Positions 9,002 through 15,804 of a stretch of 64,000 bases of DNA are shown here, one piece after another (the stretch's first letter is position 1; every line of letters begins with the position of its first letter). Source of the stretch: Crocinitomix algicola (GTDB taxonomy: Bacteria; Bacteroidota; Bacteroidia; Flavobacteriales_D; Crocinitomicaceae). The notes beneath the pieces are model-generated. The model did no database searches. It saw only the letters and a program-made list of their open reading frames with translations, and was not told where the DNA came from. A program made the translations under genes and the position numbers. The stretch is taken from the NCBI RefSeq assembly GCF_001661595.2, contig NZ_LYPF02000018.1:62001-126000 (forward strand), written 5' to 3'.

Positions 9002-10102
9002 ATGGATAACCTGACTTTTTACTTTACGTTTCCCGTTGTGATTTTACTGTCATTTTTTGCTTTAAAACAGCATATCATCTTCTTTCATAAAAAAGGATTA
9101 CTAGACAACCCTGAAGGAAGAAAGCAGCACAAAATTCCTACGCCTACTGCAGGGGGAATTATTTTCATTATTCCTATGCTTGCATTTTACATCACCAACC
9201 CAAATCCAACAAATCTAATCGTTCTACTGGTCTTCTTAGGATTTTCAATTTTAGGATTAGTTGATGATTTAAAAAATCTTTCTGCAATTTTTAAATTTGG
9301 TTTGCAAATCGCTTTTTCTACGCTAATCATTTATTTAAATGGCCCCTACGAATTTATTGCTGAAATCACGCAACAAAGTTCTGCATTAAACGACGTGTTA
9401 TCAGTGGTATTCATGGTTGGAATTATAAATTCCGTTAATTTAATTGACGGTTCAGATGGACTTGCTGGATTATACGGAAGTACATTTTTTATTGTAAGTA
9501 TTGGAGCCTCACTTTTTGTTGGAAGTTCAGAATTGGCTGTAATGGCGACCTTACTCTTGGGTAGTTTATTAGTATTTCTATATTTCAATTTTGAACCAGC
9601 AAAAGTATTTATGGGAGATACTGGTTCCCTTACCATGGGCTTTTCGCTTGCTTATATCACCTTGCGCTTGGTAAACGAAAGCGGAACCAGTTATCCAACT
9701 ATTAATTACGCGCTTGTCCCTCTGCTACTACTTCCTGCAATGGACACTTTTCGCGTGATGATGTGGAGAATCATTAACAAGACAAGTCCATTTAAAGCTG
9801 ATAGGACTCACTTACATCACATTCTCTCTATTGCGGGACTCAATGCGAAAAAGATAAGTTTCACCTTTTCAACAATCGGAATAATCATCTTAAGTTTTAG
9901 TCTTCTCACCTATCATTGGGAAATGTCATTACTTAAGAGTTTGATGATGTCAACTTCATTAACAATCGCTGCAATAACAATAGCAATTCGGAAAATGCAA
10001 ATTCGGAGACATCAAAAAATGCATTCGCAACAAGAAAAACTTAACAAGACCCTACTCAGCAATCACCTATTAAAAAAACGTATAAAAAATGAAAACGCAT
10101 AA
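9002..10102 (+). CDS. WecA/TagO/MraY-family undecaprenyl-phosphate sugar-1-phosphate transferase
   Basis: A 366-residue polytopic inner-membrane enzyme that transfers a sugar-1-phosphate, commonly GlcNAc-1-P, from UDP-sugar to undecaprenyl phosphate and so starts glycan assembly. Family motifs appear in order: GLVDDLKNLS (about 83), NLIDGSDGLAGLYG (about 145), FMGDTGSLTMG (about 203) and DRTHLHH (about 267). The Asp-rich and His motifs form the Mg and substrate site. The C-terminal 40 residues are basic and cytoplasmic. It lies 2 bp after the DUF1972 gene and overlaps the next small gene by 14 bp. WecA-like rather than MraY is favoured by the polysaccharide context and the HLHH motif. Confidence 0.85.
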   Translation: MDNLTFYFTFPVVILLSFFALKQHIIFFHKKGLLDNPEGRKQHKIPTPTAGGIIFIIPMLAFYITNPNPTNLIVLLVFLGFSILGLVDDLKNLSAIFKFGLQIAFSTLIIYLNGPYEFIAEITQQSSALNDVLSVVFMVGIINSVNLIDGSDGLAGLYGSTFFIVSIGASLFVGSSELAVMATLLLGSLLVFLYFNFEPAKVFMGDTGSLTMGFSLAYITLRLVNESGTSYPTINYALVPLLLLPAMDTFRVMMWRIINKTSPFKADRTHLHHILSIAGLNAKKISFTFSTIGIIILSFSLLTYHWEMSLLKSLMMSTSLTIAAITIAIRKMQIRRHQKMHSQQEKLNKTLLSNHLLKKRIKNENA

Positions 10103-10568
10103 CCCAATTTTATTAGTAGTAGAGGACAATTATTTGCGCCAATTTACAAAAGAGTTTATCGAAGATAAATTTAGTGTTGCTGTGGCTGATTACGCATCAA
10201 TAAGCGAATTAGATCTAAATGAATTGAATGATGAATCTCTTTTAATCTCAGAAACAGATCAAAATTCCGTTAAAAAATTCCTTGAACGTACGAATCCAAA
10301 AAAATTTAATTGGATTGCACTTTCTTGGGAAAACTCAATATCCAACGCATTAAAAATTGTTGATGCCGGAGCCTGTGATTTAATTCGAATACAAAGCAAA
10401 AACTTCTTCGCTGAACTTGCAGAGAGTATCCATCCAATAATAAATGTCAATACTTCTCTCACCAAAATTGATGCATTGAAAAAGCACATTAAATCAGATG
10501 ATAAACAATATATAATTCTACTGGTCATCACCGCAGCTATCTTCTTCACTGCTTTAAGTATTCAATAA
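10089..10568 (+). CDS. Degenerate response-regulator receiver with C-terminal membrane anchor
   Basis: A 159-residue protein not matched to a named family. Residues 1-125 read like a CheY-type receiver: ILLVVEDNYLRQF supplies the first strand and acidic pair, and ALKIVDAGACDLIRI resembles the alpha4-beta5 region (AxxAGAxDYL). The usual phospho-acceptor Asp at the end of strand 3 is replaced (LLISETD), and the conserved Lys-Pro after strand 5 is missing. Residues about 138-157 (QYIILLVITAAIFFTAL) form one hydrophobic helix at the extreme C-terminus. It overlaps the initiating transferase gene by 14 bp, and a terminator follows. A pseudo-receiver tethered to the membrane that modulates polysaccharide synthesis is an inference. 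Confidence 0.6.
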   Translation: MKTHNPILLVVEDNYLRQFTKEFIEDKFSVAVADYASISELDLNELNDESLLISETDQNSVKKFLERTNPKKFNWIALSWENSISNALKIVDAGACDLIRIQSKNFFAELAESIHPIINVNTSLTKIDALKKHIKSDDKQYIILLVITAAIFFTALSIQ

Positions 10569-10595
10569 CCTCAAATTGATTATTCCAGCAGTAAT

Positions 10596-10630
10596 AAATC
10601 CCCTCTATTCGCAACCCGGAGGGGATTTTT
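10596..10630 (+). terminator. Rho-independent terminator of the polysaccharide operon
   Basis: AAATCCCCTC (10596-10605) pairs perfectly with GAGGGGATTT (10619-10628) around a 13-base loop and runs into TTTTT. It lies 28 bp after the last gene of the operon and before the AraC-type regulator. Confidence 0.85.
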
Positions 10631-10680
10631 AGTTGTTAGACAATTCAATATTGGATACCACTTTATACTTTTAAATTCTG

Positions 10681-10688
10681 TAATTTTG
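10681..10688 (+). promoter_or_regulatory. Candidate -7 element (TAATTTTG) upstream of HMA-AraC gene
   Basis: TAATTTTG matches the Bacteroidota TAnnTTTG -7 consensus and ends 7 bases before the ATG at 10696. No TTG at the usual 17-23 bp spacing is seen. If used, the mRNA would be nearly leaderless. Confidence 0.3.
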
Positions 10689-10695
10689 TCAAGTA

Positions 10696-11256
10696 ATGGA
10701 ATTACAAATAAAAAATATGGTATGCGACCGATGTATTATGGCCGTAAAAAATATACTTCAGCAAGCAGATGTTGAAATAAAATCCATTCAACTTGGCAGA
10801 GTTGTTACCAAGCATTCTATTACCCAGCAACAAATTGATTCCATCAATGAAAAATTAACGGCCATAGGTTTTGAAATAATTGAGAACAAAGATTCTAAAC
10901 TTATCAATGAAATAAAAACAAAAATCATAGAATTGGTTCATTACAATAAGACCAATTTGAAAGTGAATTTATCAACTCACATTGCGCAAAAATTAGGACA
11001 GGAATATAGTTATTTAAGTAAACTTTTTTCAAATTCTGAAGGCATAACAATTGAAAAGTATTATATCTTACAAAAAGTTGAACGCGTAAAAGAACTTTTA
11101 ACATACCAAGAACTAAACCTAGAAGAAATTGCAGATCAATTAGGCTATAGCAGCAATGCTTACCTTACTAATCAATTTAAAAAAATAACAGGTTTCACGC
11201 CTTCGCAATTTCGAAAGCTACCAATTGATCAGCGTCAAAAAATTGAACACCTTTAA
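10696..11256 (+). CDS. AraC-family regulator with N-terminal HMA-like metal-binding domain
   Basis: A 186-residue predicted transcription factor. Residues 1-65 resemble a small heavy-metal-associated ferredoxin-like domain: the metal loop reads MVCDRC (residues 8-13), matching the family's MxCxxC. Residues about 75-180 form an AraC/XylS DNA-binding domain with two helix-turn-helix units, including EEIADQLGYSSNAYLTNQFK and the end motif GFTPSQFRK. Joining the two in one chain suggests direct metal sensing at DNA. The next gene also begins with an HMA domain and is the likely target. It is preceded by the operon terminator, so it has its own promoter. The exact metal (Cu, Ag, Zn or Hg) cannot be read. 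Confidence 0.8.
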   Translation: MELQIKNMVCDRCIMAVKNILQQADVEIKSIQLGRVVTKHSITQQQIDSINEKLTAIGFEIIENKDSKLINEIKTKIIELVHYNKTNLKVNLSTHIAQKLGQEYSYLSKLFSNSEGITIEKYYILQKVERVKELLTYQELNLEEIADQLGYSSNAYLTNQFKKITGFTPSQFRKLPIDQRQKIEHL

Positions 11257-11258
11257 AT

Positions 11259-11287
11259 CTTACAATTTTTATCCATAATTATGTAAG
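11259..11287. repeat. Inverted repeat between regulator and HMA-membrane gene
   Basis: CTTACA (11259-11264) and TGTAAG (11282-11287) form a 6-bp inverted repeat 22 bp upstream of a candidate -7 element. It may be the AraC-type regulator's operator or a weak terminator for the regulator gene. No U-tract follows, which favours the operator reading. Confidence 0.3.
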
Positions 11288-11308
11288 TAAGTCGATTTGA
11301 TTAGCATG

Positions 11309-11316
11309 TATCTTTG
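11309..11316 (+). promoter_or_regulatory. Candidate -7 element (TATCTTTG) for the HMA-membrane gene
   Basis: TATCTTTG fits TAnnTTTG and lies 13 bases before the ATG at 11330, which would place a start site at about 11322. No clear -33 TTG is present at standard spacing, which could reflect dependence on an activator such as the adjacent AraC-type protein. Confidence 0.4.
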
Positions 11317-11329
11317 TTAATAAAAAACA

Positions 11330-12040
11330 ATGACACATCAATATACAGTAACAGGCATGACCTGTGGAAGTTGCGAATCAAAAGTTGAAAACGCCTTAAC
11401 ATCAGTCGAAGGTGTTGTAAAAGTTAATGCAAAAAAAGATGAAAACTTGGTTACCATTACAATGGAAAACCATATCCCTCTTAACCAGTTTAAATCAGTT
11501 TTACCCGAAAAATACACGATTACTAACAGATTCATAGACCAAAGTGAGGCGAAAAAAACCTGGTTTCAAACCTATAAACCAGTCCTTATGATATTCTTCT
11601 ATATCACGGGTATAACATTTTTACTTCAATTCAGCAGTGGAGACTTTAATTTAGCCGACTGGATGCGGCATTTCATGGCTGGTTTTTTTATTACCTTCTC
11701 ATTCTTTAAAATGCTCAATTTAAAAGACTTCGCAATGAGCTATCAAATGTATGATGTGGTGGCAAAACGATTTAAAGCATGGGGCTATATCTATGCATTT
11801 ACAGAACTAGGATTAGGAATTGCATTCTTGTTAAACTTATGGCCATTTTATATCCATCTCATTACATTTATTGTGATGTCTATTAGTATTATTGGCGCAA
11901 TTGAGACCGTTGCGAACAAAAAAAAGATTCAATGTGCGTGTTTAGGAGCCGTTTTTGATTTACCAATGAGTAACATTACAATTATTGAAGATGGTTTAAT
12001 GATTGTAATGAGCGGTGTTATGCTATTCCAGTTGTTTTAA
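11330..12040 (+). CDS. HMA-domain protein fused to MauE/DoxX-like membrane domain
   Basis: A 236-residue protein. Residues 1-65 are a classic heavy-metal-associated domain with YTVTGMTCGSCESKVENAL, in which the CxxC pair binds Cu(I) or a similar soft metal. From about residue 85 to the end there are four hydrophobic segments of the MauE/DoxX type, with a conserved-looking Cys pair in KKIQCACLGAVFDLPMS near residue 203. Metal relay to or across the membrane is likely. It follows the HMA-AraC regulator by 73 bp and precedes a methyltransferase by 13 bp. Whether it transports, chaperones or reduces is not clear. Confidence 0.75.
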   Translation: MTHQYTVTGMTCGSCESKVENALTSVEGVVKVNAKKDENLVTITMENHIPLNQFKSVLPEKYTITNRFIDQSEAKKTWFQTYKPVLMIFFYITGITFLLQFSSGDFNLADWMRHFMAGFFITFSFFKMLNLKDFAMSYQMYDVVAKRFKAWGYIYAFTELGLGIAFLLNLWPFYIHLITFIVMSISIIGAIETVANKKKIQCACLGAVFDLPMSNITIIEDGLMIVMSGVMLFQLF

Positions 12041-12053
12041 GTAATTTAACCAC

Positions 12054-12713
12054 ATGAATTTAAATCAGGAAGAACTTAAAGAGCTTGCGAGTCAATTGTC
12101 GCACCCAAAAGGAGATAACGGCCTTATTGTTGCTGACAAAATGCATGAAACCAACCAGAACATGACAGTAACCTGTTATGAGATTTTGGAACCTAAACGC
12201 AATGATGCTTTATTAGAAATTGGCCATGGAAGTGGGAAACACCTCTCTGAATTAATCAAGATCTATAATATTACAACCTATCAAGGAATTGAAATTTCTA
12301 AGAGCATGCATGAACTTGCAAAAGAATCAAATGCAAAAGAAATTAATGAAGGTAAAGCTCGATTTGAATTATATGACGGAAAAATCATTCCGGTTTCAAA
12401 TAATAATTTTGATAAAGTTGTTACCGTGAACACAATTTACTTTTGGGAAAAACCAATCGAATTGTTGAATGAAATATATAGAGTTCTTAAACCAGGTGGT
12501 CAATGTGCAATAGGATATGTAAATGCCGACACAATGAAAAACCTTCCTTTTACCGCACATGGATTTACATTATACCCTGAGCAAAAAATTAAGCGTTTAT
12601 GCGATGATTCTCATTTTGAGAGTTATCGCATAAACACTTATAACGAAAAAGTAAAATCAAATGCTGGAGAAGAAATAGATCGTAAATTTCATGTCTTAAT
12701 CCTTTCCAAATAA
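12054..12713 (+). CDS. Class I SAM-dependent methyltransferase
   Basis: A 219-residue Rossmann-fold methyltransferase. The SAM-binding motif I is LLEIGHGSGKHL (about residues 52-63), an acidic residue ends the next strand in YQGIEIS (about 78), and the post-motif EIYRVLKPGGQCAIGYV (about 141) is typical of the methyltransferase 11/25 group. It lies 13 bp after the HMA-membrane gene and is probably co-transcribed, so a metal- or stress-linked substrate is conceivable. The clustered Cys residues of arsenite methyltransferases are absent. Its stop is 3 bp from the stop of a convergent gene. Confidence 0.8.
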   Translation: MNLNQEELKELASQLSHPKGDNGLIVADKMHETNQNMTVTCYEILEPKRNDALLEIGHGSGKHLSELIKIYNITTYQGIEISKSMHELAKESNAKEINEGKARFELYDGKIIPVSNNNFDKVVTVNTIYFWEKPIELLNEIYRVLKPGGQCAIGYVNADTMKNLPFTAHGFTLYPEQKIKRLCDDSHFESYRINTYNEKVKSNAGEEIDRKFHVLILSK

Positions 12714-12716
12714 AGA

Positions 12717-13448
12717 CTAAAAATATACTATTTCGCGCTCCACAATAGCTTTTGTAGGACGAGATGAATGAGATAATTCAGCTTTGTACCAATTCCCTTT
12801 TACATCCAACCAGTAAGTCGTTTTAATTCGAATTCGATGGTCCATAAATTTAACACGCTTAACGACACGATTACGTTTATAATGATATGTAATTAAGTGA
12901 GATTCCTCCTTCGCAGTTCCGGTTACATAATCTCTAATTTTACGACCTTTCCGATCGTATTTGCTGTATACTTTTTGTTCATCAAAAGACGCATAAACAA
13001 CCTCGCCCAATGAGCTGTAACCGACTGAATCTGGTTCGTTTTGTAAAATTGTAGTCGTCATTGTTCTACCACGTATAGTATCTACCATTGCATTTCCTTC
13101 CAAAAAGTAAATAATATCTTCGTGGTCATAGGTCGATTCTGCCTTATGATAAAATTGTCGAATTAAACCTGAGCCATCTGGCTCAATTACCTCTATTTTT
13201 TTAAATAAACCTGCTTGATCGAAAGTATAATACTCATAGCGATACTCTGAAAATTGACTATTCCCAATAAAATCAAGTTTTACTTTAACCGATTCTACAT
13301 TTCCATTTAAGTTTTGATATTCAAACATGCTATGCTCAGCAAGCAGATTTGGATTATAAATCTGATTCACCCACAAATAGGGGTCTTGATCCTGTGAAAA
13401 ACCTATTCCGCAGTGAATCAAAAATAGGAGACTCAATAAAGTTTTCAT
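12717..13448 (-). CDS. Secreted hypothetical protein
   Basis: A 243-residue protein I do not recognise. Residues 1-19 (MKTLLSLLFLIHCGIGFSQ) form a Sec signal peptide with a typical Bacteroidota FSQ end. The rest is rich in Tyr, charged residues and alternating beta-like segments (YRYEYYTFDQAG, HLITYHYKRNRVVKRVKF), similar in texture to YD/RHS-like or MORN-like repeat proteins found singly in Bacteroidota genomes. There is no catalytic motif, no lipobox and no T9SS tail. A periplasmic location is likely. It converges on the methyltransferase gene with a 3-bp gap. Confidence 0.6.
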   Translation of the reverse strand: MKTLLSLLFLIHCGIGFSQDQDPYLWVNQIYNPNLLAEHSMFEYQNLNGNVESVKVKLDFIGNSQFSEYRYEYYTFDQAGLFKKIEVIEPDGSGLIRQFYHKAESTYDHEDIIYFLEGNAMVDTIRGRTMTTTILQNEPDSVGYSSLGEVVYASFDEQKVYSKYDRKGRKIRDYVTGTAKEESHLITYHYKRNRVVKRVKFMDHRIRIKTTYWLDVKGNWYKAELSHSSRPTKAIVEREIVYF

Positions 13449-13479
13449 TCCTTGCGATTTTCATTAAATGGCTGTTTTT

Positions 13480-13707
13480 TCAATTTTCGTCATGAATAAT
13501 TTTAACCCTTCCAACCTCTCCAGTATCAAGCATTACTTTTATTCCATGAGGGTGTTTTCTTGAATTCGTTAAAATCCTTTTTACAACACCATCTGTTAGA
13601 GTTCCTGTAGCTTGGTCAGCCTTTTTAACCACTTCTACATACGCCCCAACTTTGACATGATTTAAAAGTCTTCCGTCTAATTCCATTTCGTCATTTTTAT
13701 TTTTCAT
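13480..13707 (-). CDS. YwbE family protein
   Basis: A 75-residue protein matching the YwbE/DUF2196 family, a small conserved protein of unknown function. The core reads GAYVEVVKKADQATGTLTDG followed by VKRILTNSRKHPHGIKVML and GEVGRVKII. The KKADQ-TG-L--G-VK-ILT-S--HPHGIKV pattern is the family signature. The start is uncertain: the ATG at 13707 gives 75 residues, and an internal ATG at 13686 gives 68 and would fit better with a TAnnTTTG-like element at 13709-13716 just upstream. It is likely cytoplasmic. Confidence 0.8.
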   Translation of the reverse strand: MKNKNDEMELDGRLLNHVKVGAYVEVVKKADQATGTLTDGVVKRILTNSRKHPHGIKVMLDTGEVGRVKIIHDEN

Positions 13708-13879
13708 GCAAAACTATTTATAAAATCGGATAGCTTTTAATTCTCTCTCAAAGTTAACATAAGTATAAATACGTAGTTTTAACCTTCGACGGACGGACAA
13801 AATATTTCGTTATGGTGCTCTTTATTCCGAAAATTACGAGAAGTCAATTCTAAATAATCCAATCTTTCTTGCATTTCAC

Positions 13880-13887
13880 TATTTTTG
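13880..13887 (+). promoter_or_regulatory. Candidate -7 element (TATTTTTG) for the DEAD-box helicase gene
   Basis: TATTTTTG fits TAnnTTTG and ends 15 bases before the ATG at 13903. The 195-bp gap upstream of the helicase holds no other feature I can support, and a -33 TTG at normal spacing is absent. Confidence 0.35.
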
Positions 13888-13902
13888 AACAAAATCTAAA
13901 TC

Positions 13903-15024
13903 ATGGAAAACTTTAAGTCACTTGGCATTCGAAAAGATCTAATTAAAGGCATCAACGAGATGGGTATTATTACTCCAAGTGAAATCCAAGCACAGGCCAT
14001 TCCAATATTATTAAAGCAAGAAGTAGATTTAGTCGCTAAAGCGCAAACCGGAACTGGGAAGACAGCTGCCTACGCATTACCATTGATTGAAAAAATTAAT
14101 CCAAACTCTAAAACAATTCAAGGTTTAATCTTATGTCCAACGAGAGAATTAGGCCAACAAATTGCCAAACAAATCTTTAAATTCACAAAATACACTGATA
14201 AAATTTTTACTGAATGTGTTTATGGGGGAGGAAAAATTGAAGACCAAATTAAAAACTTAAAACGTACTACTCATATTTTAGTTGCGACACCAGGCCGTTT
14301 GAATGATTTGATTAAACGAAAAATATTAGATCTGAGTAATGTTCGAACAATAATTTTGGATGAGGCAGATGAGATGCTGAGCATGGGGTTTAAATCTGAA
14401 ATAGATATCGCTCTCAATTATGTTTCACCATTGGCAAGACGGTGGTTGTTTTCAGCGACCATGCCACATGGTATTTTACAAATTGTAAATAACCATTTAT
14501 CGGCTGAAGCAATTAAAATTGATATAAAAGGTAAAAGTGGGGTAAACAAACATGTTGAACATCAATTTTTATTGTGTGATGATCGCGAAAAACTTTCTGT
14601 GCTACTACAATTCTTATCCGCAACGGGTAAAGAAAGAGGTATAATTTTTTGCAAAACAAAGAAAACGGCTCAGACCCTCGTCAAACAGTTAATCGCAAAA
14701 AACATAAAAACGGATACCATTCATGGAGACCTTCTTCAAAAAGAACGTGAAAAAGCACTTAGAAATTTCACCAAAAACCATTTAAAAGTTCTAGTTGCTA
14801 CTGACATTGCTGCACGAGGAATTGATATTGATAACCTCGCTTTTGTTGTACATTATGAACTACCAAGCTCAGACGAATATTATACGCACAGAAGTGGAAG
14901 AACAGGAAGAGGTGGAAAATCAGGTATTTCAATCAGCCTCATTAATTCAAAGGAACTAAAACAAATAAGAGCCATTGAAAAGAAAGTACACATCAGTTTT
15001 AAACAGATACGTAGGGTAAAATAA
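13903..15024 (+). CDS. DEAD-box ATP-dependent RNA helicase
   Basis: A 373-residue RNA helicase consisting of little more than the two RecA-like core domains. Motifs in order: Q motif region TPSEIQAQAIP (26-36), Walker A AQTGTGKT (48-55), PTRELGQQ, TPGR, Walker B DEAD (about 151), SAT (about 184), ATDIAARGID (about 304) and HRSGRTGRGGKSG (about 330). There is no long basic C-terminal extension like those in RhlE or CsdA. It probably remodels structured RNA or ribosome precursors, for example in the cold. It converges on an esterase gene with a 4-bp gap and no visible terminator. Confidence 0.92.
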   Translation: MENFKSLGIRKDLIKGINEMGIITPSEIQAQAIPILLKQEVDLVAKAQTGTGKTAAYALPLIEKINPNSKTIQGLILCPTRELGQQIAKQIFKFTKYTDKIFTECVYGGGKIEDQIKNLKRTTHILVATPGRLNDLIKRKILDLSNVRTIILDEADEMLSMGFKSEIDIALNYVSPLARRWLFSATMPHGILQIVNNHLSAEAIKIDIKGKSGVNKHVEHQFLLCDDREKLSVLLQFLSATGKERGIIFCKTKKTAQTLVKQLIAKNIKTDTIHGDLLQKEREKALRNFTKNHLKVLVATDIAARGIDIDNLAFVVHYELPSSDEYYTHRSGRTGRGGKSGISISLINSKELKQIRAIEKKVHISFKQIRRVK

Positions 15025-15028
15025 CACT

Positions 15029-15742
15029 TTATTTTTTCAAAAAGTATGGGTCGTATAGTTTATCCGCGTTATAAGCAATCGTTAAGATATGACCCTGCCC
15101 CTCCATTTTAATGAGATGAACTTCTTTTACTTTCTTTTTTAATCTTTTTACATCTTCCTTAGCTGACGCGTACCATTCTTTATCGTCCTTTTCCCCGTAG
15201 GCAAATATGACTTTTAAATGCTGCCAAGTCTCTGTAGGAATGATTTTATCACCTAATTTACCAGGCGCTACAATGACACCTGCAAAACGATATGGATCAA
15301 CTTCAACAAAATTTAAGGCGGCTTCCCCCCCATTCGAAGTACCTGCAATCAACCAATTTGGTTTTGTATTAAACTCTTTTGAAATACCATTTAAAAGATC
15401 TTTTACCTCCTCATTCGTAAAACTCTTAAAATTGATGGTATCACGATCAACAACTGGCATAATCGTGAAATAATCGTTAAAATACCCAGATCTAAACCAA
15501 GCAGCATAACAATAATTGACCACTTTTAACGACTGATTTCCTCCAGATAATCCCAAAAACACATTGTACGATTTCTCAGGATTATAATCCTTAGGATATT
15601 TTACTTGTAACGTAAATGTATCAAGTTCTGTGTGGAGTGTAACAGTTTTTAATTCGTCCAATATCTCTTCTGATACTTTTAAATTTTGAGAAATAGCATT
15701 GTAGCCTACGGCCAGAATACAAAAAAGAAATAACCGCTTCAT
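15029..15742 (-). CDS. Secreted alpha/beta hydrolase (esterase-like)
   Basis: With the start at ATG 15742 the product has 237 residues and opens with a signal peptide, MKRLFLFCILAVGYNAISQ. An upstream in-frame ATG at 15766 would bury this signal and lies inside a candidate -7 element, so I reject it. The nucleophile elbow is IAGTSNGGEAALNF (G-T-S-N-G), with an Asp in FAYGEKDDKEWY and a His in EGQGHILTIA completing a plausible Ser-Asp-His triad. It resembles phospholipase/carboxylesterase or feruloyl-esterase-like hydrolases of the periplasm. The substrate is unknown. Confidence 0.75.
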   Translation of the reverse strand: MKRLFLFCILAVGYNAISQNLKVSEEILDELKTVTLHTELDTFTLQVKYPKDYNPEKSYNVFLGLSGGNQSLKVVNYCYAAWFRSGYFNDYFTIMPVVDRDTINFKSFTNEEVKDLLNGISKEFNTKPNWLIAGTSNGGEAALNFVEVDPYRFAGVIVAPGKLGDKIIPTETWQHLKVIFAYGEKDDKEWYASAKEDVKRLKKKVKEVHLIKMEGQGHILTIAYNADKLYDPYFLKK

Positions 15743-15763
15743 TAATAATAAGTAGGTGAACTT

Positions 15764-15771
15764 CAAAAATA
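15764..15771 (-). promoter_or_regulatory. Candidate -7 element for the esterase gene
   Basis: On the minus strand this reads TATTTTTG (TAnnTTTG). It lies 21 bases before the ATG at 15742 and overlaps the alternative ATG at 15766, supporting the shorter reading frame. Confidence 0.4.
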
Positions 15772-15804
15772 ATTATTTATTTAAAAATTCAACCTTTCTA
15801 TGAC

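Noticed and set aside
15743-15766. Longer start for the esterase (ATG 15766)
   Set aside because: It hides a clear signal peptide and overlaps a TAnnTTTG element.
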